From NCBI GenBank assembly GCA_964554105.1, contig CAZKNF010000026.1, positions 1 to 44,245 on the forward strand: DNA of 44,245 nt. Reading direction: 5' to 3'. The first letter of the stretch is position 1. Every line of letters begins with the position of its first letter. The notes beneath the pieces are model-generated. The model was not told the origin of the DNA and did no database searches. It was given only the letters and a program-made list of their open reading frames with translations. Made by a program: the position numbers and the translations under genes. Shown here one piece after another: positions 24,187 through 34,037 of this stretch. Origin of the DNA: CAZKNF01 sp964554105. GTDB lineage: Bacteria; Bacteroidota; Rhodothermia; Rhodothermales; VXPQ01.

Positions 24187-26925
24187 TCACTTCACCGGGT
24201 TGCCGTCGGCGTCGATGTGGTGGATTTCGCCGAAACCGAGCTCTCGCAGCCCGGGCTCGATCTCTGCACGGTCGCCGACGACGACCCAGACGAGGTGCTC
24301 CGGGAGCAGGACGCGCGTGGCGATCTCCTGGAGTTCCTCGACGCTGAGGGCGTTTACGTTTCTGGGATATTCCACGAAGTAATCCTCCGGAAGATCGTAC
24401 CGGATCATGTCGGATATCGACTGGCGCACCGAACCGAGCGTCTCCCATCGGCCCCCCAGCGTAAGCGTCTGTGTTGCGACGGCCATCTCGAGTTCGCTCT
24501 GCTCGATCGGCCGCTCACCAAGGATGCCCCTGAGCTCCATTCGGATTTCCTCGACGGTCTCCTTCGTCTTATCCGACTGAACGGGTGCGTAGATAAAGTA
24601 GGGCCGCTGGCCGCGTGCGCCCGAGATGTTTGCGCTGGCGCCGTAGGACCATCCTTTCTCCTCGCGCAGGTTCATATTGATGCGAGAGGTAAACGCTCCG
24701 CCGAAAATCGTATTCATGGTCTCGATGGCCACCTCGTCCGGATTCGATCGGGGAGGCGCGAGATGCCCGGCGATGACGATTGACTGAATCGAGCCCGGCC
24801 GATCCACGACGTATACGACGTCGCCTTCAGGCTGCGAAACCTCGTCCACCCTCTTGCTGGGAACGTCCCCCTGCTCCCACGATCCGAAGCGTTCGTCGAG
24901 GAGTGGCTGCAGCTCCTCCATCGTGATATCGCCGGCAACGACGAGCGTCGCATTGTTCGGTTTGAACCAGGTGCTGTGAAATGCAGCTACGTCATCTCGC
25001 GTGATGTCGGCGACGGAAGCCTCCGTCCCGCTGCCGGTAAACGGGATGCTGTACGCGTGATCATCCCCATAAATGAGCCTCGGAAGTACCCGCAGCGCCA
25101 TCCGGACTGGTGTCGCCTTTTCCTGCTGGATTCCGGCCAGCTGGTCCTGCCGCAGGCGATCCAACTCGGATTCGGGAAATGACGGGTTCAACACGACATC
25201 CGCGAATAGATCGAGCGCCGGAGCCACGTTCTCTCGCAGCGTCGACATGCCGACGATCGACATGTCGAGATTCGATCCGCTCCAGAGCTGTGCTCCAAGC
25301 TCGGCCAGGTCGTCGCTGATCTCCAGCGCATCGCGCGTCGCCGTGCCCTCGTCGATCATGTTCATCGCCAGACTGGCGGTGCCCTCCTTCGCACCGGCGT
25401 CGGCGGCATATCCGGCATCAAAAAGCAGCTGCATCTCGACCAGTGGAACGGCGTCTCGCTCTGCAAGAACTACCTCCAGTCCATTTGCGAGCGTCGTACG
25501 CCGGCGCTCGGGAAATTCGGCCATCGGGGGGTCGGCGATGCTCGGCAGCTCCGATCGGTCCGCGCCGGTTTCGGCGGCTTGCAGCTCGGGGTAGGGATGG
25601 ACTTCCATCGAATAAACGCCGTTCGACATCCATTTGGCGGCAATCGATCGTACGTCCTCCGTCCTGGCCGAGAGCATGTCCCGGTAGTGTTGCTTATACC
25701 CATCCGGACGGCCGTCGAAGACCTCGCTCCTCGCAAGGATGTCTGATTTTCCGCCGAATCCGCCGATTCGCTGGATGCCTCGAACAAAGTTAGCTCTGAT
25801 TCTGGATTTCGCCCGCTCCAGCTCCTCCTCCGTCGGTCCTTCCGCCAGAAAGCGCGTGAGCTCTTCCTCGACTGCATCCTCGACCACGGAGAGATCTCCG
25901 CCCGGATGCGCCGTCGCCCACAGTACGAGTTGACTTCCGATCTCGCGGGTATCCACATATAGAGTGACGTCTGTAGCGATGCGATCGTCGTAGACGAGCC
26001 GCTTGTACAACCGCGAGGACTTGCCGCTCGTCATCAGGTCGTCCACTAGAGAGAGTACGCTGTGCTCCCGGGTTCCTGTCTCGGGAATATTCCAGACCTT
26101 ATAGATGCGCGCCTGCGGCACGCGATCCTGCATGATCTCGCGCTGGTCTTCGTCCAGCTTGACGACCCACGAATCGAAACGGGCGGTCGGCGGTCCCGGC
26201 GGGATGTCACCGAAGTAGTGCTGCACTTTCTCCAGCGCCGTCTCGGCGTCGATGGCGCCGGCAAGAACGACGACTGCATTATTTGGACCGTAGTGCGTTT
26301 CGAACCACTCGTGCACATCTTCCAGGGAAGCCGAATCGAGATCCTCCATCGATCCGATGACGGTGTGCGAGTATGGGTGTCCCTCGGGCCAGGTCGCCTT
26401 CGTGATATGCTCCCAGACCTGACGATAGGGTTGATTCTCTCCCTGTCGCTTCTCGTTTTGGACGACCCCGCGCTGCTCGTCCAGGCGTTCCTGGTCTACG
26501 GCACCAAGCAGGTGCCCCATCCGATCAGATTCCATCCACAGGGCCATGTCCAACGCGCTGACCGGAACGTTCTGGAAGTAGTTCGTCCGATCATGACTCG
26601 TTGTCCCGTTCATATCTGTCGCCCCGATTCTTTCGAGCACCTGGATATATTCGTCGTCGTAGTTTTCCGATCCCTTGAACATCAGATGCTCGAAGAGGTG
26701 GGCAAAGCCTGATCGCCCCTCCGGCTCGTTCTTCGATCCGACGTGATACCAGATGTTGACCGCCACGATTGGCGCCTTGTGATCCTCGTGAACGATCAGG
26801 GTTAGGCCGTTGTCGAGCACGAACTTTTCGAATGGAATGTCGGGTATCTCGGGCGTTTGTGCGACGGCTGAAGTGGATGCCGCGGCGAGAAAGAGCAGAC
26901 CGAGAAAAAGCGAATGTGCCTTCAT
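24187..26925 (-). CDS. M16-family zinc metallopeptidase, two-domain, exported
   Basis: The start at 26925 gives a clean signal peptide (KAHSLFLGLLFLAAASTSAV, then AQ); 26946 is also possible. The N-terminal M16 domain has the inverted zinc motif HLFEH (H76, E79, H80) and a downstream Glu in GVVQNEKRQ. The second half is another M16 unit that lacks the zinc motif but keeps the substrate-clamp segment (NLREEKGWSYGASANI). About 912 residues fits the fused pitrilysin-like proteins of Gram-negative bacteria, which degrade peptides in a closed chamber. It is probably periplasmic. It lies 46 bp behind exodeoxyribonuclease I on the same strand and may share its transcript, without an evident functional link. 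Confidence 0.93.
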   Translation of the reverse strand: MKAHSLFLGLLFLAAASTSAVAQTPEIPDIPFEKFVLDNGLTLIVHEDHKAPIVAVNIWYHVGSKNEPEGRSGFAHLFEHLMFKGSENYDDEYIQVLERIGATDMNGTTSHDRTNYFQNVPVSALDMALWMESDRMGHLLGAVDQERLDEQRGVVQNEKRQGENQPYRQVWEHITKATWPEGHPYSHTVIGSMEDLDSASLEDVHEWFETHYGPNNAVVVLAGAIDAETALEKVQHYFGDIPPGPPTARFDSWVVKLDEDQREIMQDRVPQARIYKVWNIPETGTREHSVLSLVDDLMTSGKSSRLYKRLVYDDRIATDVTLYVDTREIGSQLVLWATAHPGGDLSVVEDAVEEELTRFLAEGPTEEELERAKSRIRANFVRGIQRIGGFGGKSDILARSEVFDGRPDGYKQHYRDMLSARTEDVRSIAAKWMSNGVYSMEVHPYPELQAAETGADRSELPSIADPPMAEFPERRRTTLANGLEVVLAERDAVPLVEMQLLFDAGYAADAGAKEGTASLAMNMIDEGTATRDALEISDDLAELGAQLWSGSNLDMSIVGMSTLRENVAPALDLFADVVLNPSFPESELDRLRQDQLAGIQQEKATPVRMALRVLPRLIYGDDHAYSIPFTGSGTEASVADITRDDVAAFHSTWFKPNNATLVVAGDITMEELQPLLDERFGSWEQGDVPSKRVDEVSQPEGDVVYVVDRPGSIQSIVIAGHLAPPRSNPDEVAIETMNTIFGGAFTSRINMNLREEKGWSYGASANISGARGQRPYFIYAPVQSDKTKETVEEIRMELRGILGERPIEQSELEMAVATQTLTLGGRWETLGSVRQSISDMIRYDLPEDYFVEYPRNVNALSVEELQEIATRVLLPEHLVWVVVGDRAEIEPGLRELGFGEIHHIDADGNPVK

Positions 26926-27073
26926 TGCAGATAGATATCGTAGCATGGCGACGTGCGTTCGGATGGTCGGAGGCTGCATCATCGCGCGAGTCGGACGGCA
27001 GCCGGAAATAGCTGGATAGGCCTGCAAAATTACCCCGGATCAGGGCAGAGCACAAGGCAACGATTCGTCGCTG

Positions 27074-28492
27074 CTACGCGAGCCAGCGGCGGATCTCTGC
27101 GCTGTAGTGTGCAAGGTGATCCAGCACGGAAAGCGCGCCCTCATCACCATCTTGCAGCTCCCGAAGTTCCGTGATCGCAACGTCAAAGGCATCGAGGCGA
27201 GTACGCCCGTTCATGTCGGCGCTAAGATGTTTGGTGCGGCAGTGAGCTTTCCAGCGGGCGAACTCGTCCTCAGGGAGCTCCACGTCGCGGTTCCGCGCCC
27301 GATAGCGGAAGACGAGCTCGGAAAGACGCCGATCCTTGAATCTAATCGACGAAACCCCGCTGTTGCGCGCGTCGGCTGAGAGAAATCGGTCGAGCAGCGC
27401 CCGATCCGAATTCGGGATAAAGTCGTCATACAGCGCCTCATCGACGTCTCGCTCGGGCCATTCGCGGGCGTATGCCGTTCGAATCTTCTCACCAAAAGAG
27501 GGCTGCAGGGCCTGGAGCTTGCCGTAGTTCTTTCGGCATTCATCGAGATCGAGACCGATCCGTTGACTGATATGCTCGTCGGCCAGTTTCGGGCTCGCCA
27601 CGAATGGGCATGTATTCTCTCGGACCCTGTAGACGCGAGGCCGCACGGCATCCTCGGGCAGGTCATCTCGCCGGGCAAAAAGCAGCGCTCGCAGCTGTTC
27701 GGAAGACATCGATGCAAACGCCTCCGGATCATACCGCAGATCGTACGCAAGCGTACCGCGGCCCCCGTCGGGATCGTCGCTGACAGGCGCGATGATGGTC
27801 GCACAGCCCGCGCTTGCGCCGACGAGGCCGGAAACGAAAAGTGCCGGACGCGTCAGATACGAGCGTACGTTCTCCTTGAAGCGAAGCTCGAGATAGTAGT
27901 CGAAAAGGCTCGGCTGTGCGTTCTTGACCAGCGCGGCGACCGCGATGGTCGTCAGGACATCCGACAGCGCGTCATGGGCGGCCTCCTGAATGATGCCGTT
28001 CGCGCGCGCGATGTCTTCGAGCCTGAAAGACGGCGCCCCATCCTCACGGGCCGGCCAGTTGATCCCGTCCGGACGGAGCGCGTATGCGGCCCGGAGCAGG
28101 TCGATGATGTCCCACCGGGAGCACGCGTCTTTGTAGTGCCAGGTATACGGGTCGATCAGGTTTCGGTAGAAGAGAAACCGCGTAACTTCGTGATCGAAAG
28201 AGAGGGCATTGTACCCGACGCTGCACGTATCCGGCACCGACAACTCCTCAGCGATCCGGGCGGCGAATTCCGCAGGCGGCAGTCCCTTCTCGATCAGATC
28301 CGCGTGTGTGATCCGGTGGATCAAACATGACGCGGGAACAGGCAAATAGTCGGGCGTGGGCCGGCAGTAGAGGACGAGCGGCTCGCTAACGACGTTCAGA
28401 TCCTCATCCGTTCGGACACCCGCGAATTGTGCCGGACGATCCCTCCACGGATTGGGCCCCAGCGTCTCATAATCGTACCAGTAGAAGGTCAT
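27074..28492 (-). CDS. sbcB: Exodeoxyribonuclease I
   Basis: The protein is a 3'-5' single-strand DNA exonuclease of the DEDDh superfamily. Visible catalytic residues are D7 and E9 (WYDYET), the Asp in GYNALSFDHEVTRFLFYRNL, and the closing His-Asp of AAHDALSDV. NPWRDRPAQFAGVRTD and SFRLEDIARANGI are characteristic of ExoI. The C-terminal half carries the SH3-like and helical regions of the family. Length (472 aa) matches E. coli ExoI (about 475). ExoI trims 3' overhangs in recombination and mismatch repair. It is divergent from the EEP-family gene and upstream of the M16 protease gene. Confidence 0.95.
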   Translation of the reverse strand: MTFYWYDYETLGPNPWRDRPAQFAGVRTDEDLNVVSEPLVLYCRPTPDYLPVPASCLIHRITHADLIEKGLPPAEFAARIAEELSVPDTCSVGYNALSFDHEVTRFLFYRNLIDPYTWHYKDACSRWDIIDLLRAAYALRPDGINWPAREDGAPSFRLEDIARANGIIQEAAHDALSDVLTTIAVAALVKNAQPSLFDYYLELRFKENVRSYLTRPALFVSGLVGASAGCATIIAPVSDDPDGGRGTLAYDLRYDPEAFASMSSEQLRALLFARRDDLPEDAVRPRVYRVRENTCPFVASPKLADEHISQRIGLDLDECRKNYGKLQALQPSFGEKIRTAYAREWPERDVDEALYDDFIPNSDRALLDRFLSADARNSGVSSIRFKDRRLSELVFRYRARNRDVELPEDEFARWKAHCRTKHLSADMNGRTRLDAFDVAITELRELQDGDEGALSVLDHLAHYSAEIRRWLA

Positions 28493-28630
28493 CGCATTGC
28501 CTGATGTACGTCCGTTTCCATATATATTAAAGTACAGGGCCGTCGTGACACCTGTCCGTCATACGTTGGATTTTTCGCCGCCCCCACAGTGCATTCTGGT
28601 CCGCGATCGCTACCTTCCATCCGAGACGTA

Positions 28631-29560
28631 ATGACGCGCTTCCCTACGCCGCTCAATCCGCTCGTCATCCTCATTATGCTCGCAGGTTCTGCAGGTTCTG
28701 CAGGCTGTGCAGCCGATCGACCGCGGCAGGTTCGTGTGATCACCTACAACATTCATCACGGCACAGACGCCGACGAGCAGCCGACGCTCGATCGCATCGC
28801 CTCCCTCATCGCAAGTGAAAATGCGGACATCGTAGCCCTGCAGGAGGTCGACCGCGCCTGGTCGCCGCGGAGTGCCTATCGCGACCAGATGGCCATCCTT
28901 GCCGATACGCTGGACATGCACGCCTACTTCGGCCACATTTACGATTTCGAACCCGACTCGTCGGCCTGGGCGGGGATCGCAGCCGATGTCCCTTCCGGCG
29001 AAATGCAGGCGGATGACGAACCGGGAGACCATCCGAATGCCGCGCCCCTGCGCGACAGACGGCGCTACGGACTCGCCATTCTCAGCCGCTTTCCGATCGT
29101 CGACTCGAGCAACTACGAGCTGATACGGCTTCCATCGATCGATTCCGAGCCTGAAATGCAGAGCCTGCCCGGATTTCCGCACGTCACGGTCGACGTAGAC
29201 GGAGTGCTCCTTCACGTGTTCAATACCCATCTCGACTACCGCCGCGACCCGGAGCTTCGCCGGCGTCAGGTCGAGGAGATGCTCGAAATCATCGAACCAT
29301 ACGCGCATCCGGCGCTTTTAATGGGTGATCTCAATGCGCCTCCGGGTGCGCCGGAGATCCAGCCGCTCCTCGACCGGTTCTCCGATGCGTGGACCCGGGG
29401 AGGAGAAGGTGAGGGGATGACATTCCCGGCCTCTGATCCGACGAAGCGTATCGACGCGATCTACGTCACGCCGGGCATCCATGTCGATACCGTATACGTC
29501 CCCGCCTCTATGGCGTCGGACCACCGGCCCGTCGTCGCGGCCCTGAGGCTGGATAGCTGA
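28631..29560 (+). CDS. Endonuclease/exonuclease/phosphatase (EEP)-family lipoprotein
   Basis: All EEP signature motifs are present: VITYNIHHG, VALQEVDRAW, FNTHLDYR, LLMGDLNAPP and the final SDHRPVVAAL. These supply the metal-binding Glu/Asp and the catalytic His of the fold. Substrates in the family range from nucleic acids to phospholipids and phosphoinositides, so the specificity is open. The start at 28631 gives a hydrophobic signal ending in SAGC (C26), suggesting a lipoprotein and a non-nucleic-acid or extracellular-DNA substrate. The lipobox lies in a three-copy 9-bp tandem repeat. It is divergent from sbcB. Confidence 0.9.
   Translation: MTRFPTPLNPLVILIMLAGSAGSAGCAADRPRQVRVITYNIHHGTDADEQPTLDRIASLIASENADIVALQEVDRAWSPRSAYRDQMAILADTLDMHAYFGHIYDFEPDSSAWAGIAADVPSGEMQADDEPGDHPNAAPLRDRRRYGLAILSRFPIVDSSNYELIRLPSIDSEPEMQSLPGFPHVTVDVDGVLLHVFNTHLDYRRDPELRRRQVEEMLEIIEPYAHPALLMGDLNAPPGAPEIQPLLDRFSDAWTRGGEGEGMTFPASDPTKRIDAIYVTPGIHVDTVYVPASMASDHRPVVAALRLDS
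28682..28708 (+). repeat. Three-copy 9-bp tandem repeat through a lipobox
   Basis: GCAGGTTCT occurs twice (28682-28690, 28691-28699) and a third copy reads GCAGGCTGT (28700-28708). In frame they encode AGS, AGS and AGC, and the last Cys is the predicted lipidation residue. Removing two units would give the classical lipobox LAGC. Confidence 0.85.
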
Positions 29561-29699
29561 TCGCTTCGGCCGGAGGACAAAACGCTTCGGCGGTCGACGT
29601 AACCGTCTGGATATCTCCCCGTTCACGTCCTCGAAATACAAGACTAAATCCGTACCTAGAATCTGCAAATCCATCGCGTGTGGAAGCAGAAAGGCGAGC

Positions 29700-32600
29700 A
29701 TGGACGATGAAGTGAGCAATTCCCGGGAAGATGCCGGGAAACGTGAGTCGGAGCAGGCTGATGTGAAGGACGTGCCTATGATGCCGCCGTCAGAACCTCC
29801 CACCGTCGTGGGCATCGGTGCCTCGGCCGGCGGACTGAAAGCCATACGTACATTCATCGAGGCGATTCCGGCGGGCACGGGCATCACGTTTGTCGTGGTG
29901 ATCCATCTTGCGCCCGAACATGAAAGCAGCATGGCGGAATTGCTGCAGATCGGTGCTAAAATCCCGGTCGTCCAGGTCAAGGGTCGAACGGGAATAGAGC
30001 CGGACCACGTCTACGTCATTCCGCCGAACAGGAATATTGAGATCACAGGCGGACATCTGGTCCTCACTGAGTTTACACAGCCCCGCGGCCGCCGTTCTCC
30101 GATCGACGTCTTCTTTCGGACGCTCGCCGAAAAACACCCCGACGGCGTCGCCATTCTATTCTCGGGCGGAGGCACCGACGGGACGATCGGCATGAAGGCG
30201 GTCAAAGAGCACGGCGGCGTGCTGATGGTGCAGCTTCCGGAGGAGGCCGAGCACGATCAGATGCCGCGGAGCGCCATCGCGACCGGACTGGTCGACTTCA
30301 TCCTGCCGGCCGAGGAGTTGGCGAAGAAGCTCGTCGAAATTCGACAACATGGAAAGATCGTTGAGCTTGCCGAGCAGCCGGATCGGCTCAATGAAAGTGA
30401 CGAGCAGATTCTCCTGAAGATCCTTACGCAGATTCATACGCGAACCGGACATGATTTTTCCGGCTACAAGCGGTCGACGCTGCTCCGCCGAATGGCTCGG
30501 CGCATGCGAGTAACGTCGGTGGACAGCCTGGATGCGTACCTGGATTACGTCCGAAGCAATCCGACCGAGGCCACGGCGCTTCTGAAGGATTTCTTGATCA
30601 GCGTGACGAACTTTTTCCGTGACCCGGACGCATTCGAGGCGCTGGCCGAGAAGGTCGTCCCAAAATTGTTTGACGGCAAGAATCCAGAAGATGAGGTGCG
30701 CATCTGGGTGCCCGGCTGTGCGACCGGTGAGGAAGCTTACTCGATTGCGATGTTGCTGCTCGAGCACTGCGATAGGATGGCGGCCGCTCCAGGTATACAG
30801 GTCTTCGCCACGGATCTGGACGAAGAGGCACTTGGATACGGGCGTAACGGACGCTACCCGGACGCCATCGCGACGGATCTTTCTGAGGAACGCCTCTCAC
30901 GCTTCTTCACCGCGGAGGGATCGTATTTCAGAGTTAAACAAGAGCTGCGGGACCTCGTGCTCTTCGCCTCACACAATCTGCTGAAGGATCCGCCGTTTGC
31001 AGGGCTGGATCTCATCTCGAGCCGCAACCTGCTCATCTATCTCGGGCGGGATCTGCAGTCCAGGGTCTTCGAAGTTTGCCACTACGCACTTCGCCCGGAC
31101 GGCTATCTGTTTCTGGGGAGCAGCGAGAGTGCGGCGAAGGCCACCGAACTCTTCGGCACGATAGATAAAATGCATCACATTTTCCGGCGCAAAACAGGTC
31201 CGTCGGGTCGTGTGACGCACCTGCCGCTACAGCGCGCGACACCGCGGCGGCATAAGAAGCCGCAGAATCAAATCGACACGGGTCCGCGGCAGACAGTCTC
31301 CGATCAGGAAGTGCACCGGCGTGCGCTGGAGGGGCTGGCGCCACCGAGTATGCTGGTGGACTCAGACTTCAACATCGTTCATCTCTCCGAAACTGCCGGC
31401 CGCTACCTTCGACACCCCGGCGGAAGCGCCACGCTGAGCATCGTCAAGATCATTCGCGATGAGCTGCGCGGCGAACTTCGTGCGGCCCTCCACGAAGCCG
31501 TGGAGCAAACCGAATCTACGTTCAGCAAGCCGGTCGACGTCCACATAGAAGGAGAACGCCGGGGCGTACATATGCACGTCCGCCCCGTACCTCAGAAAGG
31601 CAGTTCAAATTTGGCGCTCGTGCTCTTTCTGGAAGCTGCGGCATCGAGCGACGAGCGCGTTCGAGGTGACGGTTTACCCGCTGCGGGCGATGATCGAATG
31701 CAGGCGATGGAGGAGGAGCTCGAGAAAACTCGGGGTCGCTTACAGACGACGATCGAGGAGAGTAATGCCCAACAGGAAGAGCTGAAGGCTGCGAACGAAG
31801 AGCTCCAATCGATAAACGAGGAATACAAGTCCACACTCGAAGAGCTCGAAACGTCACAGGAAGAGCTTCAGTCGGTCAATGAGGAGCTGAAGACGGTAAA
31901 CGAAGAGCTGAAGGAGAAAGTCGAGGCGCTGAGCCGCGCAAACGATGACCTCAAGAACCTGATGGCTGCTACGGAAGTGGCGACGCTCTTCCTGGATCGC
32001 GACGCGCGGATACGCCGGTATACGGAACCGCTGGTGGGGATTTTCAACATCATGCCTGCGGACGAAGGACGCCCACTGTCACACGTTACCCATCAGTTGC
32101 TCTACGATGATCTGGGCGCCGATGCGGAGCGCGTGCTGGAGTCGCTCGTCCCGTTGGAACGCGAGGTGCGAGATCGAGACGGACGAGACTATCTCCTCCG
32201 AATAGCGCCGTATCGTACGACGGAGGACCGGATCAAAGGCATCGTTCTCACCTTCGTCGACATCACCCGCGTGAAGGAGGCGGAAGAAGAGCTCCGCCGG
32301 ACGCAAGAGCGATATGCGCTGCTCATTAGGAGTGTAAAGGAATACGCCATTTTCATGATTGACGTGGATGGCCGGATAAAGACGTGGAACGCCGGGGCCG
32401 GCCATCTTTTCGGATACTCCGACGAGCAGGTGCTCGGAGAGCCTTTCGGAATGATTTTTACCAAAGACGACCGGTCCTCCGCCGTCCCGGAGCATGAGAT
32501 GGAAACGGCAGCGCGCGATGGGCATGCAATCGACGAGCGCTGGCATCTGCGGAAGGACGGCGAGCGCTTCTGGGGATCCGGTACGCTGACGGCGCTCCAC

Positions 32601-33434
32601 GACCAGAACGGCGAGCTGCTCGGATTCGCAAAGGTGCTCCGCGATAATACCCATCGCAGAGAGGCGGCGATCGCTCTGGAGAAAAGCAAAGAGCGCCTTC
32701 GGGAACTCAACGAAGAATTGGAAATGCGCGTCGAAGAGCGCACGTCGGAACTCCGAGAGGCCCACGACCGCGTGCGCAGTCTGGCATCCGACCTCGTCAA
32801 AGCTGAGCAGCGCGAGCGGCACCGGATGGCCTACGTGCTTCACGACGATCTCCAGCAGAGACTCTATGCGATTCAGATGCGCACGTCCTTTCTGCGCCGC
32901 GCGGCGGAGTCAAACGAGCCGGAGCAGTTGATGGAGCACCTGTCCTCTGTAGAGGAATGGCTGGAGAGCACGGTCGAGCAGGCGCGGAATCTGGCCGTCG
33001 ATCTCAGTCCGCCGATTTTAAAGAACGAGGGGCTGACCGAGGCGGTCGGCTGGCTGGCCACGCAGATGAAGGAGCGACACGGGCTCGACGTGCACGTCAA
33101 AGCTGAGGGATCGTTCTACATGGAGGATGAAGGCATGCGCGCGCTGCTTTTCCAGATCGTACGCGAGCTGCTCTTCAACGTTGTGAAGCATGCGGATATA
33201 GATCGCGCGACCGTCGAACTCATGCCGGGGGAGGGAGAACTCGTGATTCGCGTCGAGGACGAGGGGTCCGGCTACAATCCTGAAGAGACGGTGCAAGAGG
33301 TCGAGAGCGAAGACGGATTCGGATTATTCCACGTCCGTGACCGGCTCAACTTCGTCGGAGGACGTCTCGAGATCGACTCCGCTCCCGGCAGAGGAACGAG
33401 CGCCGTCGTCTACGCTCCTTTTCCGTTCAAGTAA
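29700..33434 (+). CDS. CheB-CheR-PAS-PAS histidine kinase fusion
   Basis: Domains in order: a CheB methylesterase (residues 35-215) with S42 (GASAGG), H69 (VVIHLAP) and D160 (GGGTDG); then a CheR methyltransferase (about 225-500) with SVTNFFRDP, the SAM-binding GCATGEEAYSIA and SSRNLLIYL. A long coiled coil (about 679-743, repeated EELQS/NEEL) leads to two PAS domains (745-985). The kinase end is HisKA_3 type with H1048 (AYVLHDDLQQRL) and an HATPase whose N-box reads RELLFNVVKHAD. No CheB receiver domain is present. Such chimeras are known in many bacteria with unclear targets; methyl transfer may tune the attached sensor. The receiver at 33478 is the likely partner. No chemoreceptor gene is in the window. 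Confidence 0.94.
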   Translation: MDDEVSNSREDAGKRESEQADVKDVPMMPPSEPPTVVGIGASAGGLKAIRTFIEAIPAGTGITFVVVIHLAPEHESSMAELLQIGAKIPVVQVKGRTGIEPDHVYVIPPNRNIEITGGHLVLTEFTQPRGRRSPIDVFFRTLAEKHPDGVAILFSGGGTDGTIGMKAVKEHGGVLMVQLPEEAEHDQMPRSAIATGLVDFILPAEELAKKLVEIRQHGKIVELAEQPDRLNESDEQILLKILTQIHTRTGHDFSGYKRSTLLRRMARRMRVTSVDSLDAYLDYVRSNPTEATALLKDFLISVTNFFRDPDAFEALAEKVVPKLFDGKNPEDEVRIWVPGCATGEEAYSIAMLLLEHCDRMAAAPGIQVFATDLDEEALGYGRNGRYPDAIATDLSEERLSRFFTAEGSYFRVKQELRDLVLFASHNLLKDPPFAGLDLISSRNLLIYLGRDLQSRVFEVCHYALRPDGYLFLGSSESAAKATELFGTIDKMHHIFRRKTGPSGRVTHLPLQRATPRRHKKPQNQIDTGPRQTVSDQEVHRRALEGLAPPSMLVDSDFNIVHLSETAGRYLRHPGGSATLSIVKIIRDELRGELRAALHEAVEQTESTFSKPVDVHIEGERRGVHMHVRPVPQKGSSNLALVLFLEAAASSDERVRGDGLPAAGDDRMQAMEEELEKTRGRLQTTIEESNAQQEELKAANEELQSINEEYKSTLEELETSQEELQSVNEELKTVNEELKEKVEALSRANDDLKNLMAATEVATLFLDRDARIRRYTEPLVGIFNIMPADEGRPLSHVTHQLLYDDLGADAERVLESLVPLEREVRDRDGRDYLLRIAPYRTTEDRIKGIVLTFVDITRVKEAEEELRRTQERYALLIRSVKEYAIFMIDVDGRIKTWNAGAGHLFGYSDEQVLGEPFGMIFTKDDRSSAVPEHEMETAARDGHAIDERWHLRKDGERFWGSGTLTALHDQNGELLGFAKVLRDNTHRREAAIALEKSKERLRELNEELEMRVEERTSELREAHDRVRSLASDLVKAEQRERHRMAYVLHDDLQQRLYAIQMRTSFLRRAAESNEPEQLMEHLSSVEEWLESTVEQARNLAVDLSPPILKNEGLTEAVGWLATQMKERHGLDVHVKAEGSFYMEDEGMRALLFQIVRELLFNVVKHADIDRATVELMPGEGELVIRVEDEGSGYNPEETVQEVESEDGFGLFHVRDRLNFVGGRLEIDSAPGRGTSAVVYAPFPFK

Positions 33435-33477
33435 ATCGTTGGAATAAGCCCGCACGTTAATCAGGTACATTAGTCCT

Positions 33478-33897
33478 ATGCCAGTGCAGATCTTCGTCGT
33501 TGAAGACAATGAACTCATGAGGGAAATGCTCATCGAGTTTTTGAATGACGTCTCTGATTTCGAGGTGTGCGGTACCGCGGCCACCGCAGAGGTTGCAATG
33601 ACCCGTCTCGGTGACATCCATGCCGACCTGGTGCTCATCGATATGGCTCTTCCGGAGATGAGTGGGGCAGATCTCGTTGAGAAGCTGGTGAAGCGCAGCC
33701 CGGATCTCCGCTGCCTCATGTATTCCGGGCATCGCGAGCGCTCGTATGTCGAACGAGCCCTCGCCAACGGCGCCCGCGGGTATGTGTTGAAGGGCGCCCC
33801 GGATGAACTGCCGAAGGCGATCCGCGCCGTTTTGGATGGAGAGATCTTCGTAAGCGGAACGTTCAAGCGCCAACAGAGCAGTCCACGTGAGGCCTGA
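33478..33897 (+). CDS. Single-domain response regulator, NarL-like receiver without HTH
   Basis: The 139-aa receiver has the acidic pair at E9/D10 (VVEDNE), phospho-acceptor D55 (LVLIDMALP) and the conserved Lys in GYVLKGAPDELPKAI. The sequence resembles receivers of NarL-type regulators but ends shortly after the domain (FVSGTFKRQQSS), with no LuxR HTH. It lies 43 bp after the CheB-CheR kinase gene and is its probable phosphate acceptor. An open, coding-like stretch in the -1 frame follows its stop, so the gene may once have been longer. Confidence 0.92.
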   Translation: MPVQIFVVEDNELMREMLIEFLNDVSDFEVCGTAATAEVAMTRLGDIHADLVLIDMALPEMSGADLVEKLVKRSPDLRCLMYSGHRERSYVERALANGARGYVLKGAPDELPKAIRAVLDGEIFVSGTFKRQQSSPREA

Positions 33898-34037
33898 TCG
33901 ACCCGCGCGGAGCCTGCTTCCGCGACATCAGCGAAAGATGGGCCGCGACGGTATTTGAGAAGATCACGCAGCATCTAAGCGAGACGGCCGGCCGTTCCGA
34001 GGCATCGGTCGATAGCTCGTAGGGAGGAGGAGAGGCA

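Noticed and set aside
24049..24783. 244-aa plus-strand frame in the M16 protease gene
   Set aside because: It is an antisense shadow overlapping the end of the oxidoreductase and the C-terminal M16 domain, with no recognisable motif.
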